Assembly (NCBI GenBank): GCA_008015155.1
Contig: SSFA01000023.1
Location: 80,261 to 144,260, forward strand
Source of the DNA: Thiothrix sp.
GTDB lineage: Bacteria > Pseudomonadota > Gammaproteobacteria > Thiotrichales > Thiotrichaceae
Direction: 5' to 3'
Length of the DNA: 64,000 nucleotides
Part shown: piece by piece, positions 63,667-64,000 of the stretch
Numbering within the stretch: the first letter of the stretch is position 1
Layout of the letters: the number at the start of each line of letters is the position of its first letter
Notes under the pieces: model-generated
What the model saw: only the letters and a program-made list of their open reading frames with translations
Databases searched by the model: none
Told to the model about the DNA's origin: nothing
Translations under genes and position numbers: made by a program

Positions 63667-64000
63667 TCAAGACGGGAAGGCGAACTGGACTTTCTCGCGG
63701 ACGGCCGACGAAGGCCAGCGCTGAGTAATGGTCTTACGGCGGGTATAAAAGCGAATACTATCCGGCCCATAGGCGGATAAATCCCCAAACAAGGAACGCT
63801 TCCAACCGCCAAAGCTGTGATAGGAGACTGGAACCGGTAAGGGCACATTGATCCCCACCATCCCCACTTGAATATGATCCGAGAAGTAACGGGCTGCTTC
63901 GCCATCACGGGTGAAGATGCAAGTCCCATTGCCGTATTCATGTGCATTGATCAACTGCATGGCTTCTTCCATGCTGTCGACGCGCACCACTTGCAGAACC
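63667..64000 (-). CDS. iolA: C-terminal end of methylmalonate-semialdehyde dehydrogenase (right-edge truncated)
   Basis: The last 110 or so residues of a CoA-acylating aldehyde dehydrogenase, open to the window edge on the minus strand. [81 protein letters not shown] is the diagnostic C-terminus of MmsA/IolA; the catalytic Cys region lies outside. IolA converts malonate semialdehyde from inositol (or methylmalonate semialdehyde from valine) to acetyl-CoA (or propionyl-CoA). Adjacent RpiR favours the inositol role. Confidence 0.9.
   Translation of the reverse strand, partial: VLQVVRVDSMEEAMQLINAHEYGNGTCIFTRDGEAARYFSDHIQVGMVGINVPLPVPVSYHSFGGWKRSLFGDLSAYGPDSIRFYTRRKTITQRWPSSAVREKVQFAFPS

Overview
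The window reads as ordinary, gene-dense chromosomal DNA of a heterotrophic gammaproteobacterium. An E. coli-like RlmC and a long 67K-type SppA support that class. I cannot name the genus; Thiotrichales would be my guess and no more. I saw no rRNA, tRNA or CRISPR array. Both window edges cut a gene: a molybdenum hydroxylase subunit on the left and iolA/mmsA on the right.

Layout. (1) 1-3170: molybdopterin-binding hydroxylase subunit, XdhC-type maturation factor and MocA-type nucleotidyltransferase, overlapping end to end. (2) 3280-5560: ligJ, ligA and ligB of the protocatechuate 4,5-cleavage pathway; a strong ligC homologue lies apart at 14143-15087. (3) 5687-7952: small genes (tyrosine phosphatase-like, GNAT, macro domain, secreted protein). 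(4) 8103-13866, minus strand: alpha-galactoside operon of two permeases, binding protein, GH4 alpha-galactosidase and LacI regulator. (5) 15147-26700: DUF1176 secreted protein, then an accessory block with an unrecognised 538-residue protein behind a sigma-54-type promoter, a type I restriction-modification system (hsdM, hsdS, hsdR) interrupted by a repeat and a nuclease/transposase-like fragment, a decayed permease fragment and an isochorismatase-like gene.

(6) 26796-40859: a galactoside catabolic island. An IclR regulator and an ABC ATPase are transcribed away from a long operon: binding protein, two permeases, GH36 alpha-galactosidase, IlvD/Edd-type sugar-acid dehydratase, SDR dehydrogenase, KDGal kinase, KDPGal aldolase, SMP-30 lactonase and GH42 beta-galactosidase. 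Together these could import alpha- and beta-galactosides, release galactose and oxidise it by the De Ley-Doudoroff route to pyruvate and glyceraldehyde 3-phosphate. The ATPase is the only sugar-type one in the window and may also energise the importer in (4), which lacks one.

(7) 40952-46441: TspO-like membrane protein and an RND efflux pump with its adaptor. (8) 46741-53419, minus strand: myo-inositol operon iolG-iolB-iolC(J)-iolD-iolE, with a perfect GGAA-N6-TTCC palindrome upstream of iolG. An RpiR regulator and the end of iolA lie 9-10 kb away at the right edge and probably belong to the same regulon. (9) 53636-62771: DMT transporter, sppA, a winged-helix/ATPase/TPR regulator, an Lrp-type regulator divergent from leuA, and rlmC.

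The least explained pieces are the 538-residue gene with its sigma-54-type promoter and the repeat/fragment insertion inside the hsd locus. The best supported systems-level result is the self-contained galactoside-to-pyruvate operon with its promoter and a candidate IclR operator.
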